Assembly: GCF_000332335.1 (NCBI RefSeq)
Contig: NZ_KB235950.1
Coordinates: 262,027-325,317, forward strand
Length of the DNA stretch: 63,291 nt
DNA from: Kamptonema formosum PCC 10802
GTDB taxonomy: Bacteria; Cyanobacteriota; Cyanobacteriia; Cyanobacteriales; Oscillatoriaceae
Direction: 5' to 3'
This document shows positions 6,880 to 16,440 of this stretch, in pieces (the stretch's first letter is position 1; each line of letters begins with the position of its first letter). Both the position numbers and the translations under genes were made by a program. The notes below the pieces were generated by a model, which searched no databases, had not been told where the DNA came from, and was given only the letters and a program-made list of their open reading frames with translations.

Positions 6880-8775
6880 TTATAGGTCGAGGCCACTCTT
6901 TTGCAGCTGCTTGATAGGAGCTAGAAACACATCTGCAATCCGGCGGCGGCGGATGATGATATCTGCAGTGGCGGTTTGACCCGCCTTAAACGGAATCCTT
7001 TGACGGTCGTCTCTCACATAGTTGCGATCCAGAGTTACCTCCACTTCATAAACAGCACCCAGCTTTTCATCCGGTTTTACGTCCGGAGAGATAGATGTAA
7101 CCTTGCCTTGAACAATTCCGTAATCCTGATAGGGATAAGCGTCAAATTTGATTTTCACCGGCATGCCGGTCTTGACAAAGCCCGCTTCTTGATTCGGCAG
7201 GGACGCCTTCAGGACTAGGGGCGCACCGTGGGGAGCTATTTCTGCCACCGTTTGTGCCGGTTGCACCACCTCCCCAGGCTTGCTGACATTCAGCGACAGC
7301 ACCACCCCATCGGCAGGCGCTTTCAAAAACCTCTCCTTCAGCTTTACATTCGCACTGTGGAGCAGATTCTGCGTCTCAACAATTTTGGCTTTCAGCGCCG
7401 TCAGCTCAACTTCCAATTGCTGAATTTGCTGCTGCGCCTCCAGCTGAATCCGTTGCGCCTCAGCTTGCTTCTGGCTGACCACAGCCTGCAGCTGCTCGGC
7501 TTGCGCTTTCGCTTGCTGAGTTTCACCCTCCGTTTGAGTGATCGACTGCCGGCTCTCTCGCAGAGCTTGCTCTGCCGCAAACAACTGCTCCTTCAAATTC
7601 GTCCCCTCTTGCAACTGAGTTTGGGTAATCGCGCGAGTCGCGCTGCTCAAACCTTGCTCCGCTTGAAACAGCTGTTCCTTCAAACTCGCGCCCTCTTGCA
7701 ACTCATTTCTCGCAATCGCGCTTTGCCGGTCGCGCAAAGCTTGCTCCGCTTGAAACAAAAATTCTTTGGAGATCGCCCCCTCTTCCACCAGCGGTTTTAA
7801 CCGCTCGACTCGCTCTGCCGCCGCCTCAACATCCGCCTGCAATTGCTGCTTCAATTCTTCAGAAGTGCCCGCCAGAGGTTTCAGCCGCTGCAATCGCCCA
7901 GATGCAGATCGCGCATCCCCTTGCAGTTGCTCGATCAATTTTTGGTTAGTCGCCAGCAGCGGTTGCAGCCGCTCCAGTCGGGCTTGATGCGCAATCACTT
8001 GCTTGCGCAGCGCTTCCAGCAGCTGGCTGGCCGTAGCCGCCTTCTCCCTCGCCGCCACCAGCCCCGCTTTTTGCGCCTGAATGTCAGCCTCGGCAATGGC
8101 TGCGCGAGTGCCGGCTTCCAGACGCGCTTTTTCCAGCAAAGAAAGCTTCTGGTTTAATTCAACTTGGTAGGACTTCAGCTGCTCCTCCAGTCGCTGGACC
8201 TCACCGGCAAAAAGCTGGGTGTCCAGTTCCACCAGCACCGCACCGGCTTTAATCGCCTCACCTTCCTTGACCGCCACATTTGCCACCTTGCCTAACTCAA
8301 CCGGGTGAATTTTATAGACCTCTCCTAAAGGCACCAATCGCCCCCTGGCGTGACCCACCTCTTCGATTTGCCCCAGCCACGCCCAGCCGGCAAACGCGGC
8401 GCAGAAAACCAAACCTGCCACCATCACGCGCGAGGTAAACGACGCCGGCGGTCTGTCGAGCACCGTCTGCAAGGACACAGACCAGTTGGGCAACGCTGGA
8501 GCCCCTATCTGGGGAGCAGCCAGCGGGCGCTCTTCTGGGAAATTTGCCGGTGTTTGCGGAATTTCCCTCACGGGAGCCGCCACACCCCCATAAATAGAAG
8601 CAGCCCGCTCAGACGCATCAGAGGCAAAATTGCCGTCGCAGTCATTTAAGGAGAGATTTTGCACTCCGAGATCCATCTCCCGATGCAAAACTCCCTCCTG
8701 ACTTGAGGCATTGCTCCCATCGCACCCCTGTAAAGGATTGGCAGCTGCCAAACGATTTCTGAAACCAAAATTCAT
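6880..8775 (-). CDS. HlyD-family periplasmic adaptor, module 1
   Basis: A 631-aa membrane-fusion protein that would link the inner-membrane ABC exporter to an outer-membrane channel for type I secretion. After a cytoplasmic N-terminus of about 130 residues comes one membrane segment (VMVAGLVFCAAFAGWAWLG), a biotinyl-lipoyl half (EEGEAIKAGAVLVELDTQ-like), a long coiled coil with near-repeats of EGxxLKEQLFQAEQ, a second lipoyl half (APADGVVLSLNVSKPGE) and a beta-barrel region. The start at 8775 (MNFGFRNRL) aligns with its paralogue at 21373; the longer ORF start at 8850 does not. It lies downstream of the ABC gene at 9263 and upstream of the HetP-like gene. The coiled coil is longer than in Escherichia coli HlyD. 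Confidence 0.9.
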   Translation of the reverse strand: MNFGFRNRLAAANPLQGCDGSNASSQEGVLHREMDLGVQNLSLNDCDGNFASDASERAASIYGGVAAPVREIPQTPANFPEERPLAAPQIGAPALPNWSVSLQTVLDRPPASFTSRVMVAGLVFCAAFAGWAWLGQIEEVGHARGRLVPLGEVYKIHPVELGKVANVAVKEGEAIKAGAVLVELDTQLFAGEVQRLEEQLKSYQVELNQKLSLLEKARLEAGTRAAIAEADIQAQKAGLVAAREKAATASQLLEALRKQVIAHQARLERLQPLLATNQKLIEQLQGDARSASGRLQRLKPLAGTSEELKQQLQADVEAAAERVERLKPLVEEGAISKEFLFQAEQALRDRQSAIARNELQEGASLKEQLFQAEQGLSSATRAITQTQLQEGTNLKEQLFAAEQALRESRQSITQTEGETQQAKAQAEQLQAVVSQKQAEAQRIQLEAQQQIQQLEVELTALKAKIVETQNLLHSANVKLKERFLKAPADGVVLSLNVSKPGEVVQPAQTVAEIAPHGAPLVLKASLPNQEAGFVKTGMPVKIKFDAYPYQDYGIVQGKVTSISPDVKPDEKLGAVYEVEVTLDRNYVRDDRQRIPFKAGQTATADIIIRRRRIADVFLAPIKQLQKSGLDL

Positions 8776-9262
8776 CGTCTGATTTCCTTTCCCTTTCGAG
8801 ACTGCTTGCCACTTACCCAATCGAACCCTCCCACACTTGACTGATCCCATTTCGGGCTGCCAACCGCTGGCATGAATGCCTATCGCCCCTCAGTATCTTC
8901 CCAAAACCTCTCTCTGCGTGACTGTACAGAGTTCCTGCGGATAGACGCTCTTGCCTCTGGAAGGGTTCCGTAATTATACTAAGACGGAATTCAGGGCTGA
9001 GTTGGCCATATTGGCATCTTTGTAGCTTGATTTACAGTTTCTTTAAACTTCTCTCGCACAATCTCGTGGCTTTGCCGCTATTTTAAAGTTTTCGTAAAGC
9101 ACTTGCTGCCTGACCTCCGTGTTTGTACTGCATTCATAAAGTTGCAATCAAGACACCGCTGGAGCGGGCCGGCAGTGCGCACCTCAGGCTGCGAGGGGTT
9201 TTCAGCTGGATTGAGGGCCCTCCAGAAACCCGGTTTCTTAAAGAAACCGGGTCGCACCTCAG
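8776..9262. other. Intergenic gap within module 1
   Basis: No gene seen. It holds a hairpin at 9228-9252 just after the ABC gene and a weak palindrome-like GGCCATATTGGCA at 9004-9016. Because the gap is nearly 500 bp, the hlyD-type gene may have its own promoter. Confidence 0.6.
9228..9252 (-). terminator. Hairpin downstream of ABC transporter 1
   Basis: ACCCGGTTTCTT/AAGAAACCGGGT, a perfect 12-bp stem with a one-base loop just after the stop codon. It lacks a T-run. The same AACCCGGTTTCT stem recurs at about 14936-14963, so it may be a dispersed palindrome that settled here. Confidence 0.5.
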
Positions 9263-12200
9263 TTAAAGATCCAGCTGCTGCTGCGCTAAGTGATAGTACA
9301 GACCGTGCAGCCCCATCAGTTCCTCGTGCGTGCCTTGCTCTACCAGAACGCCCCGGTCGAGCACGATGATCGTGTCAGCGTTGCGCACCGTAGACAGCCG
9401 GTGGGCAATAATAAAAGTCGTGCGATCGCGCGACAAGCGCTCCAGATTCTGCTGAAACCGGCGTTCCGATTCCGTATCGAGGGAACTCGTCGCCTCGTCG
9501 AGCACGAGAATCCTCGGATCGCCCAACAGGGCGCGCGCAATCGCAATCCGCTGTCGCTGTCCCCCAGAAAGCAGAGATCCCCGCTCACCCACCTTGGTGT
9601 TGTATCCCAAAGGCATGTCCTGGATAAATGCGTGCGCCTCCGCCAGTTTGGCCACCTCCGTCACTTGCTCCAGGCTGAATTCAGACCGGTATAACGTGAT
9701 ATTCTCCAGAATCGTTCCCGAAAACAAGAAGCACTCTTGCGGCACCACGCCAAGTTGCGACCGCAAAGATTGTGGAGAAATCAGCCGGATATCGTGCCCG
9801 TCTATCACGATGCGACCGCTCTCAGCATAATACAGGCCCTGCAGCAAACTCACCAAGGTGCTCTTTCCGGAACCGCTGCGACCGACAATGGCAACCGTCT
9901 GTCCCGGACGCGCCTCGAAGGTAATATTCTGCAGCGTGTTGCGATCGCGATCGCTAGAGTAGCGGAAGGTCAGGTTCTCGAACCGCACCTCCCCCTGGAT
10001 GCGGGGCAAAATCAGCATCAGCTTTCCAGGGCTTTCTTCTGGCTGGGCTTCAAACACATCATTGAGCCGCTCCACCGAGATGAACACTTCTTGCATCTGG
10101 TTCCAGAGATTCACCACCGACAGCACGGGGCTGATCACCTTGCCAATCATCATGTTGAACGCCACAAACTGGCCAATGCTCAGTTCGTCCTGAATCACCA
10201 GCGTGGCTCCATACCACAGCAATGCCGTGTTGCCGAGCGTATTAATCGACGCGCCGATAACTTGCAGCACATTCCCCAGCTTCTGGCCCCGAAAGGCCGC
10301 ATTCAGGAAGCTGGTAAAGCGGTCTTCCCAGCGCCAGCGCAGCTCTCGCTCCGCTGCAGCCGCCTTGACTGTGGACACGCCGGTCAGCATTTCTACCAGC
10401 AGCGAGTTCTGCTCTGCTGATTCGTTAAAGATTTCCTTGGAGATGCGCCGCAGGAAAGGAGTGGCCACTAGGGTCAAGATCGCCAGCGGGGGAATCAGAG
10501 CCAGCACCAGCAGGGTCAGGTGCCAGTTGTAGTAGAGCATCAGCCCCAAATAGATAACCCCCATCAGCATGTCCAGCCAAGCCAGGACGACTTGCCGGGT
10601 GAGAAATTGCTGGATTTTCTGGTTTTCCTGAACCCGCGTGATGATGTCCCCCACCCGGCGCGATTCAAAAAACTTCAGGGGCAGGGTGAGGGTGTGGCTG
10701 ACAAAGCCGCTGATTAGGGTGAGGTCAAAGCGATTGGAGAAATAGTCCAGCAGGTACTGGCGGGTGGCGGTTAAGCCAATGCTCCAGACGCCAAACAGCA
10801 CCAGCCCCAGGGCAAAGACATTCAGGGTGACGAAGCTTTTGTTCACCACTACCTGGTCGAGAATGATTTGGGTGAACAGCGGGGTAATGAGGCCAAAAAT
10901 CTGGATCAGTAAGGAGGCAAAGATGATTTGCCCGATCGTGGAGCGGTAGGGCGCAAGGGCGCTGGCGAACTTCCCGAGGGAGATTTTCTGAGATTCAGCT
11001 TCTTTCAGCCGCTCTGTCGGCTCGAGCAGCAGCGCGTACCCACTCCAGTTGGCGACAAATTCTTCCCGCGACAGGGTGCGCTTTCCCGCTCCGGGATCGC
11101 CAATCAGCACGCGGTTGCCTTTGCAGCGGTACACGACGATGTAGTGAATTCCCTGCCAGTGCGCTATCCAGGGGCTGCTGGACTCGGCAAGTTTGCTCAA
11201 AGACGCTCGCACCGGCCTCGCCTGAAAGCCCAGGCTTTCCGCCGCTTTGGCTAAACTTTGCAGGGAAGCGCCGGAACGCCCCACACCGGCAATCTCCCTG
11301 AGAAAGTTGATGCTAAACCGCTTTCCCCAATACTGCCCGATGGTAGCTAGGCACGCCGCCCCGCAATCGGAAGAGCTCTGCTGCTCGATTAAGGGATATC
11401 GAGCGAAAAAGTCCATCACCCGCCGGCGAGTTGGTTTGGGAAATGCTGCTGTTTCCGCTTTGGCATTTTCCGCTGCTGCGCCGGCGCTCCCCCCCTGCCG
11501 CGATCCCGCGCTGCGGGGGGCTGCCGGTGCGCCGGCGCTCCCCTGCTGTGCGGGTGAGGGAAGGGAAATCTCTGTGCGCTGGTGCTGGAATCGGGCTCTT
11601 GGCTTCAGGTGTCCGCTGCCACCTGCAATCTCTCCAACGGCTAAAGCCAGTGCCGGTGCGACTCCCTGTGCGGCTTCCCAGTGTTCGCAGGGCAGCTGCA
11701 CCACCCACAAATCGGTTTGGGCAACCCAGTCTGCCGGTGTTGTGTTCGGATACCCCCAGCTGCCACCGGCTCCTTTGGGCTGGGATGGGTTGGATGGCTG
11801 GTGAATTTTCCCAGAGCGCAGCCAGAAGCGTCCCGTTTGTGCCGGTGTTGCTTTCACAAGCTGAGCGCCTCTGTCAATCCGCTGTTCTGTCAGGTAAGGC
11901 AGCAGTTGCTGCAGCTGGTGGCTCGAAAGCGAGCGCAGTTCTGTCTGCGTTTTGAAGAATAGCTGCCGCTGGCGCACCTCGGCTTGCTGTTGCAGGCGAT
12001 CTCGCAACCCCGACAGCTCGCTGAGCTCGGCGTGCAGTTTGGAAACAGAAATGCGCGCGCACGAGCCGGCAGAGGCTGCGATCGCCCGGTAAGGCATGGG
12101 ATCGTTGCAGAACAGGCGATCCCCGCCAAAGGTGTCGCCGGTTTCCAGCACTGCCGCTGACACTTCCCGCTGTCGCTCCGGGTCAAAGGCAACCAGCCGC

Positions 12201-12469
12201 ACCCGCCCCTGACACACGACGTAAAGATCGCCGCTCCTTTTTTCGGAGTGCGCGGTTTGTTCTGAGAGTTCTGGAACTGTGTCATTGAATAGCACGTCCC
12301 CTAACTGGAAATCGCCGGTTTCAAAGGCTTTTTTCAAGTCAGACGCCGCTCTGGAATTGCTGCTCATTGGAATCAGCAGGTTGAGCGGAGCGGCACCCTG
12401 CGCCGGCTCTGCCGGCAATCGTGAAAAAGGAGGTTGGGATTCCTCCCTACCTTCTAAGTTGTTTTTCAT
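9263..12469 (-). CDS. Peptidase-containing ABC transporter with cyclic-nucleotide-binding domain, module 1
   Basis: A 1068-aa exporter that would cleave double-glycine leaders and pump the peptides across the inner membrane. Domains in order: a CAP_ED-like cyclic-nucleotide-binding domain (about 45-165, with the beta-roll GRVRLVAFDPERQREVSA); a linker rich in Ala, Pro and Ser; a C39 peptidase from about residue 355 with Gln and Cys in EQQSSSDCGAAC (Cys near 369), His in GIHYIVVY and Asp in IGDPGAG; six membrane segments (about 510-790); and an ABC domain with Walker A GRSGSGKST (near 866), LSGGQRQR and Walker B ILVLDEATSSLD. All catalytic motifs are intact. It is about 70% identical by eye to the 22026 gene over the C-terminal two thirds. 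What ligand the N-terminal domain binds is unknown. Confidence 0.95.
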   Translation of the reverse strand: MKNNLEGREESQPPFSRLPAEPAQGAAPLNLLIPMSSNSRAASDLKKAFETGDFQLGDVLFNDTVPELSEQTAHSEKRSGDLYVVCQGRVRLVAFDPERQREVSAAVLETGDTFGGDRLFCNDPMPYRAIAASAGSCARISVSKLHAELSELSGLRDRLQQQAEVRQRQLFFKTQTELRSLSSHQLQQLLPYLTEQRIDRGAQLVKATPAQTGRFWLRSGKIHQPSNPSQPKGAGGSWGYPNTTPADWVAQTDLWVVQLPCEHWEAAQGVAPALALAVGEIAGGSGHLKPRARFQHQRTEISLPSPAQQGSAGAPAAPRSAGSRQGGSAGAAAENAKAETAAFPKPTRRRVMDFFARYPLIEQQSSSDCGAACLATIGQYWGKRFSINFLREIAGVGRSGASLQSLAKAAESLGFQARPVRASLSKLAESSSPWIAHWQGIHYIVVYRCKGNRVLIGDPGAGKRTLSREEFVANWSGYALLLEPTERLKEAESQKISLGKFASALAPYRSTIGQIIFASLLIQIFGLITPLFTQIILDQVVVNKSFVTLNVFALGLVLFGVWSIGLTATRQYLLDYFSNRFDLTLISGFVSHTLTLPLKFFESRRVGDIITRVQENQKIQQFLTRQVVLAWLDMLMGVIYLGLMLYYNWHLTLLVLALIPPLAILTLVATPFLRRISKEIFNESAEQNSLLVEMLTGVSTVKAAAAERELRWRWEDRFTSFLNAAFRGQKLGNVLQVIGASINTLGNTALLWYGATLVIQDELSIGQFVAFNMMIGKVISPVLSVVNLWNQMQEVFISVERLNDVFEAQPEESPGKLMLILPRIQGEVRFENLTFRYSSDRDRNTLQNITFEARPGQTVAIVGRSGSGKSTLVSLLQGLYYAESGRIVIDGHDIRLISPQSLRSQLGVVPQECFLFSGTILENITLYRSEFSLEQVTEVAKLAEAHAFIQDMPLGYNTKVGERGSLLSGGQRQRIAIARALLGDPRILVLDEATSSLDTESERRFQQNLERLSRDRTTFIIAHRLSTVRNADTIIVLDRGVLVEQGTHEELMGLHGLYYHLAQQQLDL

Positions 12470-13755
12470 AAACCAAATCGGGCCGCACGCTCATCCCCGT
12501 AAGGGGATTGACAGGAAAGCCCGCCTCCGAAAGACAGCAACTGTGAGACAGTAATATCAAGTTGAGATAGAGAGTATTTTTTTGGCACGGCAAAAGCCCC
12601 TTGATGTCTCGGGTTTTAATCCCAAATTTAAGCCCGATTACCTGTAGAGTGGCTGCCTGAGTAGCAGCGGGGTGCGTTCTGAACGCACTCCTACTTGTGG
12701 GGTGGCGGAGCAAGTCCTGAAAAGTTTAAGTTTTTCTGACATGGTTTTTGCTTGTGAGCTGGTTCACCTGTTTGGGGGCGCGCGCCAGGTCATTCAGGTC
12801 TGTTGCAGATTGCGCGAAGAGCGAGCGCGCTTCCGTTTGGGCGCGCCGGCGCACCCGGGCGCGCTGTTTCAGTCGCTGCTCGCCCAGAGGTTTTCCCAGA
12901 CCTCAGACCGCCACCTGTCAAACCCAAAAGCCCATAGCAGCTAGGTGGTATCTCTTCTCGGTCTGCGCCACCTTCAAAATGGACTGGCTAGCGCTCTGTC
13001 TGTAAATTCACTGGCCCTTACTAGGAGAGTAGAGCGCTGCTGTGAAGAACTTGTGAAAACTGCGGAGCTTTACAGAAACTTTAAATTACTCGGTTCGCCC
13101 TACATCATTTCTTTAAAAAACTCTCCGGTGATTTACTGAAGCCGGCACCCTCCGGAATGCAGGCTGCGCGCACGCCCTTCCCCGGCGCACCGCTCTTGTC
13201 CCTTCCTGCTTTGAAGGGAGCTGCCACCAACCGCCGGCAGCTCAGGCACGCGGCGGAGCCGCACCCCTCAAACCCAGCCCAGACACCGGCTTTAGGCGCT
13301 TCCCTGACGGTGAATTTGTTTTTACTGCCTCTATCATAATAGTGTGAAAACACAAGCTTTTTTATAAAAATTTAATCTAAAATCTCACCAAGGAGAGATG
13401 ACTTGTGGGATTCACCGGCAACTCTACCATTCAGTATATTCCCTGGGTCGCAGGGCTGCATTTTCTGGAGCCCTGTTGATGTGAAGCCCAGTTAATTGCC
13501 AGGTGGAATGAATATTTCGCTCGGCGCTCCGAGACGCGGTGAGACGCGATAAAACGCCCGGAGACGCTATGAATCGCAGCTGTACAAGCAATGGTGGGGG
13601 CGGGGGCTCCTGCGCCGTTGCAGTGCCGCCGGCACGTTGCGCTGCGATCGCCCCTCCCGCCGGCTCTCACTCCCGCCATGCCGGCGCACACTTTTCTGCG
13701 CAATTACCGGCTTTAACGCTCTCACAACTCCTACATATTTGTTCATAGAAGAAAT
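12470..13755. other. Long non-coding stretch between module 1 and the PEP-CTERM gene
   Basis: About 1.3 kb without a supportable gene. Short ORFs on both strands have no ribosome binding site or recognisable content. Positions 13530-13570 have repeated GAGACGC heptamers typical of dispersed cyanobacterial repeats. The promoter of the ABC gene ending at 12469 should lie at its left side; I see no regulatory palindrome there. Confidence 0.6.
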
Positions 13756-13797
13756 CTGCCAAAATGGCAATAGCTATGTGGGGGCCTCAGCTATAAT
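13756..13797 (+). promoter_or_regulatory. Palindrome plus TATAAT promoter of PEP-CTERM gene
   Basis: CTGCCAAAATGGCAA at 13756-13770 (core TGCCA-AAA-TGGCA), with a consensus TATAAT at 13792-13797. Centre-to-centre spacing is 31.5 bp, which would place the palindrome at about -41 of the transcript. This is the clearest of the set and the only plus-strand one. Confidence 0.65.
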
Positions 13798-13870
13798 AAA
13801 AAAAAGAGAACCCTTTGCTTTTATCCAAAAAAATGTTGGCCACAGGCAGCGTGAGGGAGGAAAGAGTGTT

Positions 13871-14701
13871 ATGAAAACAGACAAGAAAATTGCCCAGCGT
13901 CTAGTCGCGCTAATTGCTCCAATAGTTGCCGCACCGGCATGGTCGCAAGCGCCGGCAGTGGCAGCCACCCTGGTTTCTTCTGAAGCAACTTTCCAATTCG
14001 ATAACTTCAGTCACACCGCTTATTCGGTGGGGGCGGCAACAAACACTAATACTTTGACGCTCACTACAGGGCCAGCCTCCTTAACAACAGCAACGGCCAG
14101 CGCTTTTGGCTATTTTGTCCCCGGAATGGCAGGCACTTTTTCTTCGAGTGCAGCCAGTGGCCAAGGGAGTTCTTACTTGGGTGTAGCGCAAAGTCTGGCC
14201 CAAGTTGTGGGGAATTTTTTAGTAGGGCCAGGAGAGTCTTTTGGTTTCAATTTCAGAGCTTCTTTAGCCCTGGCCAGCTCAGTTAGCGCTCCCCAATCAG
14301 AGAGGGCAAACGCTGCAGGAAGAATAGCTTTCTGGCTGTTTGGCAGCGCTAATGGTGGGCCGCCAAGTCTGCTAGACTCTTTTTCAGCATTCGGGCAAGT
14401 AGCAGCCGGTGGAAATAATTTTTTGGGCTTGCAAAGTAGCGGCAATATTCGGTATAGGGGCGGTGCGAACATGTACGGAACCGCCACAGAATCCTTGGCT
14501 TCAGCTAACTTTCAGGGTTCCTATCAGCGTGATTTCAACAGCGCAACTCAGCTTACTTTAGTGGAAGTGCAGGAAATTGAGGCGAACGTTGCCGTTCCTG
14601 AACCTTCAGTCCCACTGGCGTTGCCCCTGTCTATCTTCTTCCTTTGCGTTGGGTGGAAAGCCAGAAAAAAAACCGCAATCCTCGGGAAACTAAAGCCATA
14701 G
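13871..14701 (+). CDS. PEP-CTERM sorted exported protein
   Basis: A 276-aa protein with an N-terminal signal peptide (MKTDKKIAQRLVALIAPIVA...) and a C-terminal VPEPS followed by a hydrophobic segment and basic end (WKARKKT), the PEP-CTERM arrangement recognised by exosortases. The middle is rich in Ser, Ala, Gly and Asn. The start at 13871 was chosen over the ORF start at 13637 because of the signal peptide and a GGGAGGAAAG ribosome binding site. It is transcribed opposite to the peptide genes yet carries the same upstream palindrome, suggesting co-regulation. It probably ends up at the cell surface or in the extracellular matrix. Confidence 0.8.
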   Translation: MKTDKKIAQRLVALIAPIVAAPAWSQAPAVAATLVSSEATFQFDNFSHTAYSVGAATNTNTLTLTTGPASLTTATASAFGYFVPGMAGTFSSSAASGQGSSYLGVAQSLAQVVGNFLVGPGESFGFNFRASLALASSVSAPQSERANAAGRIAFWLFGSANGGPPSLLDSFSAFGQVAAGGNNFLGLQSSGNIRYRGGANMYGTATESLASANFQGSYQRDFNSATQLTLVEVQEIEANVAVPEPSVPLALPLSIFFLCVGWKARKKTAILGKLKP

Positions 14702-15261
14702 TAACAGTCATATAGGTTAAGACATTCGTGACCTAGGGAAAAAGGCGTAGGACAGGTGTTCCTTCCGACCCTAATGTCAAAAAAAAAGGCGTAGGACAGG
14801 CGTCTCGCCTGTCCTGATGTCCTAACCTAAATAAATAATGCTCGCAATTCACAGAAATTAAATCCGGTAAGCGTTTCATCTGGGTTGCATCTTAAACAGA
14901 TATTATAGCCTCTCTCATATTGGTGAGGTACTCAGAAACCCGGTTTCTTTAATAAACCGGGTTTATGGGCTATAATTCATCCAACTGAGAAACGCTATAT
15001 AGAAGGTATTGCGAGAGAGTGCCGGTGCGGGGTAAAATAGGTAATTGTTGGGGGCGAATTTATCAATAGGCGCAAATTCCCTGGGTGGGGGCGGGTTTAT
15101 GAATTTCCGCCGCTTTCCCGATACATTTCGGGCGAACCCGCCCCTACAGAGCGCTGGGAGAAATACTGGGCAATTAATATCATGTCCGCTTGCATCGTTT
15201 TTGTATACATACCCTTGTAGGGGCGGGTGAGCGCCAAGATAACAGCGGTACTAACGGACAT
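14702..15261. other. Repeat-rich intergenic DNA
   Basis: No gene. It holds palindromes of three dispersed families: GGACAGGCGTCTCGCCTGTCC near 14790-14812, AACCCGGTTTCT/AAACCGGGTT at about 14936-14963, and a GGGGCGGGTT/AACCCGCCCC inverted pair at about 15088-15146 that is also found at 45.2 and 45.6 kb. Confidence 0.65.
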
Positions 15262-15459
15262 TCATGTTTTCTTTATAAAACCGATCGCAGAAGTTGAGCT
15301 ACTGCTGCAACTGTTTCCAGAGGAATGAATTTTGACAGAAACAGTTTGGCGGACTGTATTTTGGCTATTGCCGGCGGCGAATGCGGCACTGGTTGCCTCG
15401 GCGGGGACTTTCCCATCTGGAGACGTTAGCCGGTGGGTGAAAACTCTATAATTGGTCAT
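15262..15459 (-). CDS. Small Ser/Thr-rich protein of unknown function
   Basis: Sixty-five residues beginning MTNYRVFTHRLTSPDGKVPA, with a Ser-rich middle (SSGNSCSSSSTS). A strong AGGAGGAAAA ribosome binding site sits directly before the ATG, which is the main reason to accept it. It lies 67 bp downstream of the PPIase gene on the same strand, so the two are probably co-transcribed. It has no double-glycine leader. It could be another exported peptide or an accessory of the system; I do not recognise it. Confidence 0.5.
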   Translation of the reverse strand: MTNYRVFTHRLTSPDGKVPAEATSAAFAAGNSQNTVRQTVSVKIHSSGNSCSSSSTSAIGFIKKT

Positions 15460-15526
15460 TTTTCCTCCTAGCAGTTAGTGGGTGCGTTCCTATTTGCGAA
15501 ACGCTAGATTGTAACAGTTAGACTCC

Positions 15527-16288
15527 TCACACCGGCACAGCTATTTGAGAAGTCAAGCTCTGATTACTGAGATGGTAGTTCAACTCACTGTTTAGCCATT
15601 GCTGAAACATGCGGTTAAGGAGTTCTTGATACCTTTCCGGGGATAACTGAGCGGGGATAAACTCCTCAACCATTAGCAGGTAATATCCCTGTTCTGTGCG
15701 CAGGGGACCGATTGGCTCTCCCAAAGGAGCGCTAAATACAGCAGCAGCGATCGCCGGCTTCATCCCCCACCGGCAAAGCTTGCCTTCATAACCGCACTGC
15801 AGCCGGCGGCGCTCATCAATGTCATAAAGGCGAGCCGCTTGATAAAAAGTTATTTCCTGATTTTCTATTTCATAGTAGAGTTCTCGGGCGAGCTTTTCAT
15901 CCCGCAGCAGGATTTGATAGAGCAAGACTTCCTCAAAATCCAGCTTATTTTGGGCGAAAAACTTTTCAACCTCTTTGGCAAACAGATAATCAGCGAGTTT
16001 TTTCGCCAGCAGGCGATCCCGAATGCCGGCTTCCCAGTCATCCGCCGTCATCATTTGGTCCGCCAGCCAAGCTAGGGTGTCGGAAGCCTTCTGCAAACGC
16101 TTTTCATAGCGCTGGCGATTCGCCTCCGCTTCAATTTCTTCGGGAGTAATGGTTACGCCTCTCTCCCGAGCAACTTTTTCTATAAGTTTTTGGTGCAATA
16201 GTCTCTGAGAGACTTCCTTGAATTGGATGTCTCTTTTTAGCAAGGTAAGCAGCTCACCCGCTTCAATATAAGATGCTGACAAGTTCAT
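15527..16288 (-). CDS. Parvulin-type peptidylprolyl isomerase
   Basis: A 253-aa protein with a SurA/PpiC-like layout. A helical N-terminal part (residues 1-110, containing ARERGVTITPEEIEAEANRQR) is followed by a degenerate parvulin domain (about 115-215; GMKPAIAAAVFSAPLGEPIGP and GYYLLMVEE are characteristic). There is no signal peptide, so it should act in the cytoplasm, perhaps holding precursors before export. It lies just downstream of peptide array B. Related leaderless PpiC proteins accompany HlyD/ABC export genes in other cyanobacteria, to my knowledge. A GAGAGAGAAATC upstream sequence may act as its ribosome binding site. Confidence 0.8.
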   Translation of the reverse strand: MNLSASYIEAGELLTLLKRDIQFKEVSQRLLHQKLIEKVARERGVTITPEEIEAEANRQRYEKRLQKASDTLAWLADQMMTADDWEAGIRDRLLAKKLADYLFAKEVEKFFAQNKLDFEEVLLYQILLRDEKLARELYYEIENQEITFYQAARLYDIDERRRLQCGYEGKLCRWGMKPAIAAAVFSAPLGEPIGPLRTEQGYYLLMVEEFIPAQLSPERYQELLNRMFQQWLNSELNYHLSNQSLTSQIAVPV

Positions 16289-16349
16289 GATTTCTCTCTC
16301 AACTGAGGCGGTTCAAAAAAGCTGAGGTATCCAAATATAAATCAAGGGA

Positions 16350-16400
16350 AGGACTTACGCATATTGTCTGTGATTTTATCCGCAATTCTGCGTAAATCCT
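16350..16400. repeat. MITE-like element, short copy
   Basis: A 51-bp element bounded by AGGACTTACGCA and TGCGTAAATCCT, the termini of the longer elements at 16817 and 18493, with most of the interior lost. Confidence 0.6.
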
Positions 16401-16440
16401 AAAGGAATTTTTGCCCGCTAGTTAGCGCTACGCGAGCTAA

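Noticed and set aside
7228-8157. Long plus-strand ORFs opposite the HlyD genes (also at 19457-20392 and 20435-21514)
   Set aside because: They are antisense to a strongly supported coiled-coil coding region; Gln/Leu/Arg-rich translations are the mirror of Gln/Glu/Ala codons, and no ribosome binding site or domain is present.
9004-9016. GGCCATATTGGCA upstream of the module 1 HlyD gene as another regulatory palindrome
   Set aside because: The half-sites are not a proper inverted repeat of TGCCA and the distance to the start codon (about 230 bp) is out of line with the others.
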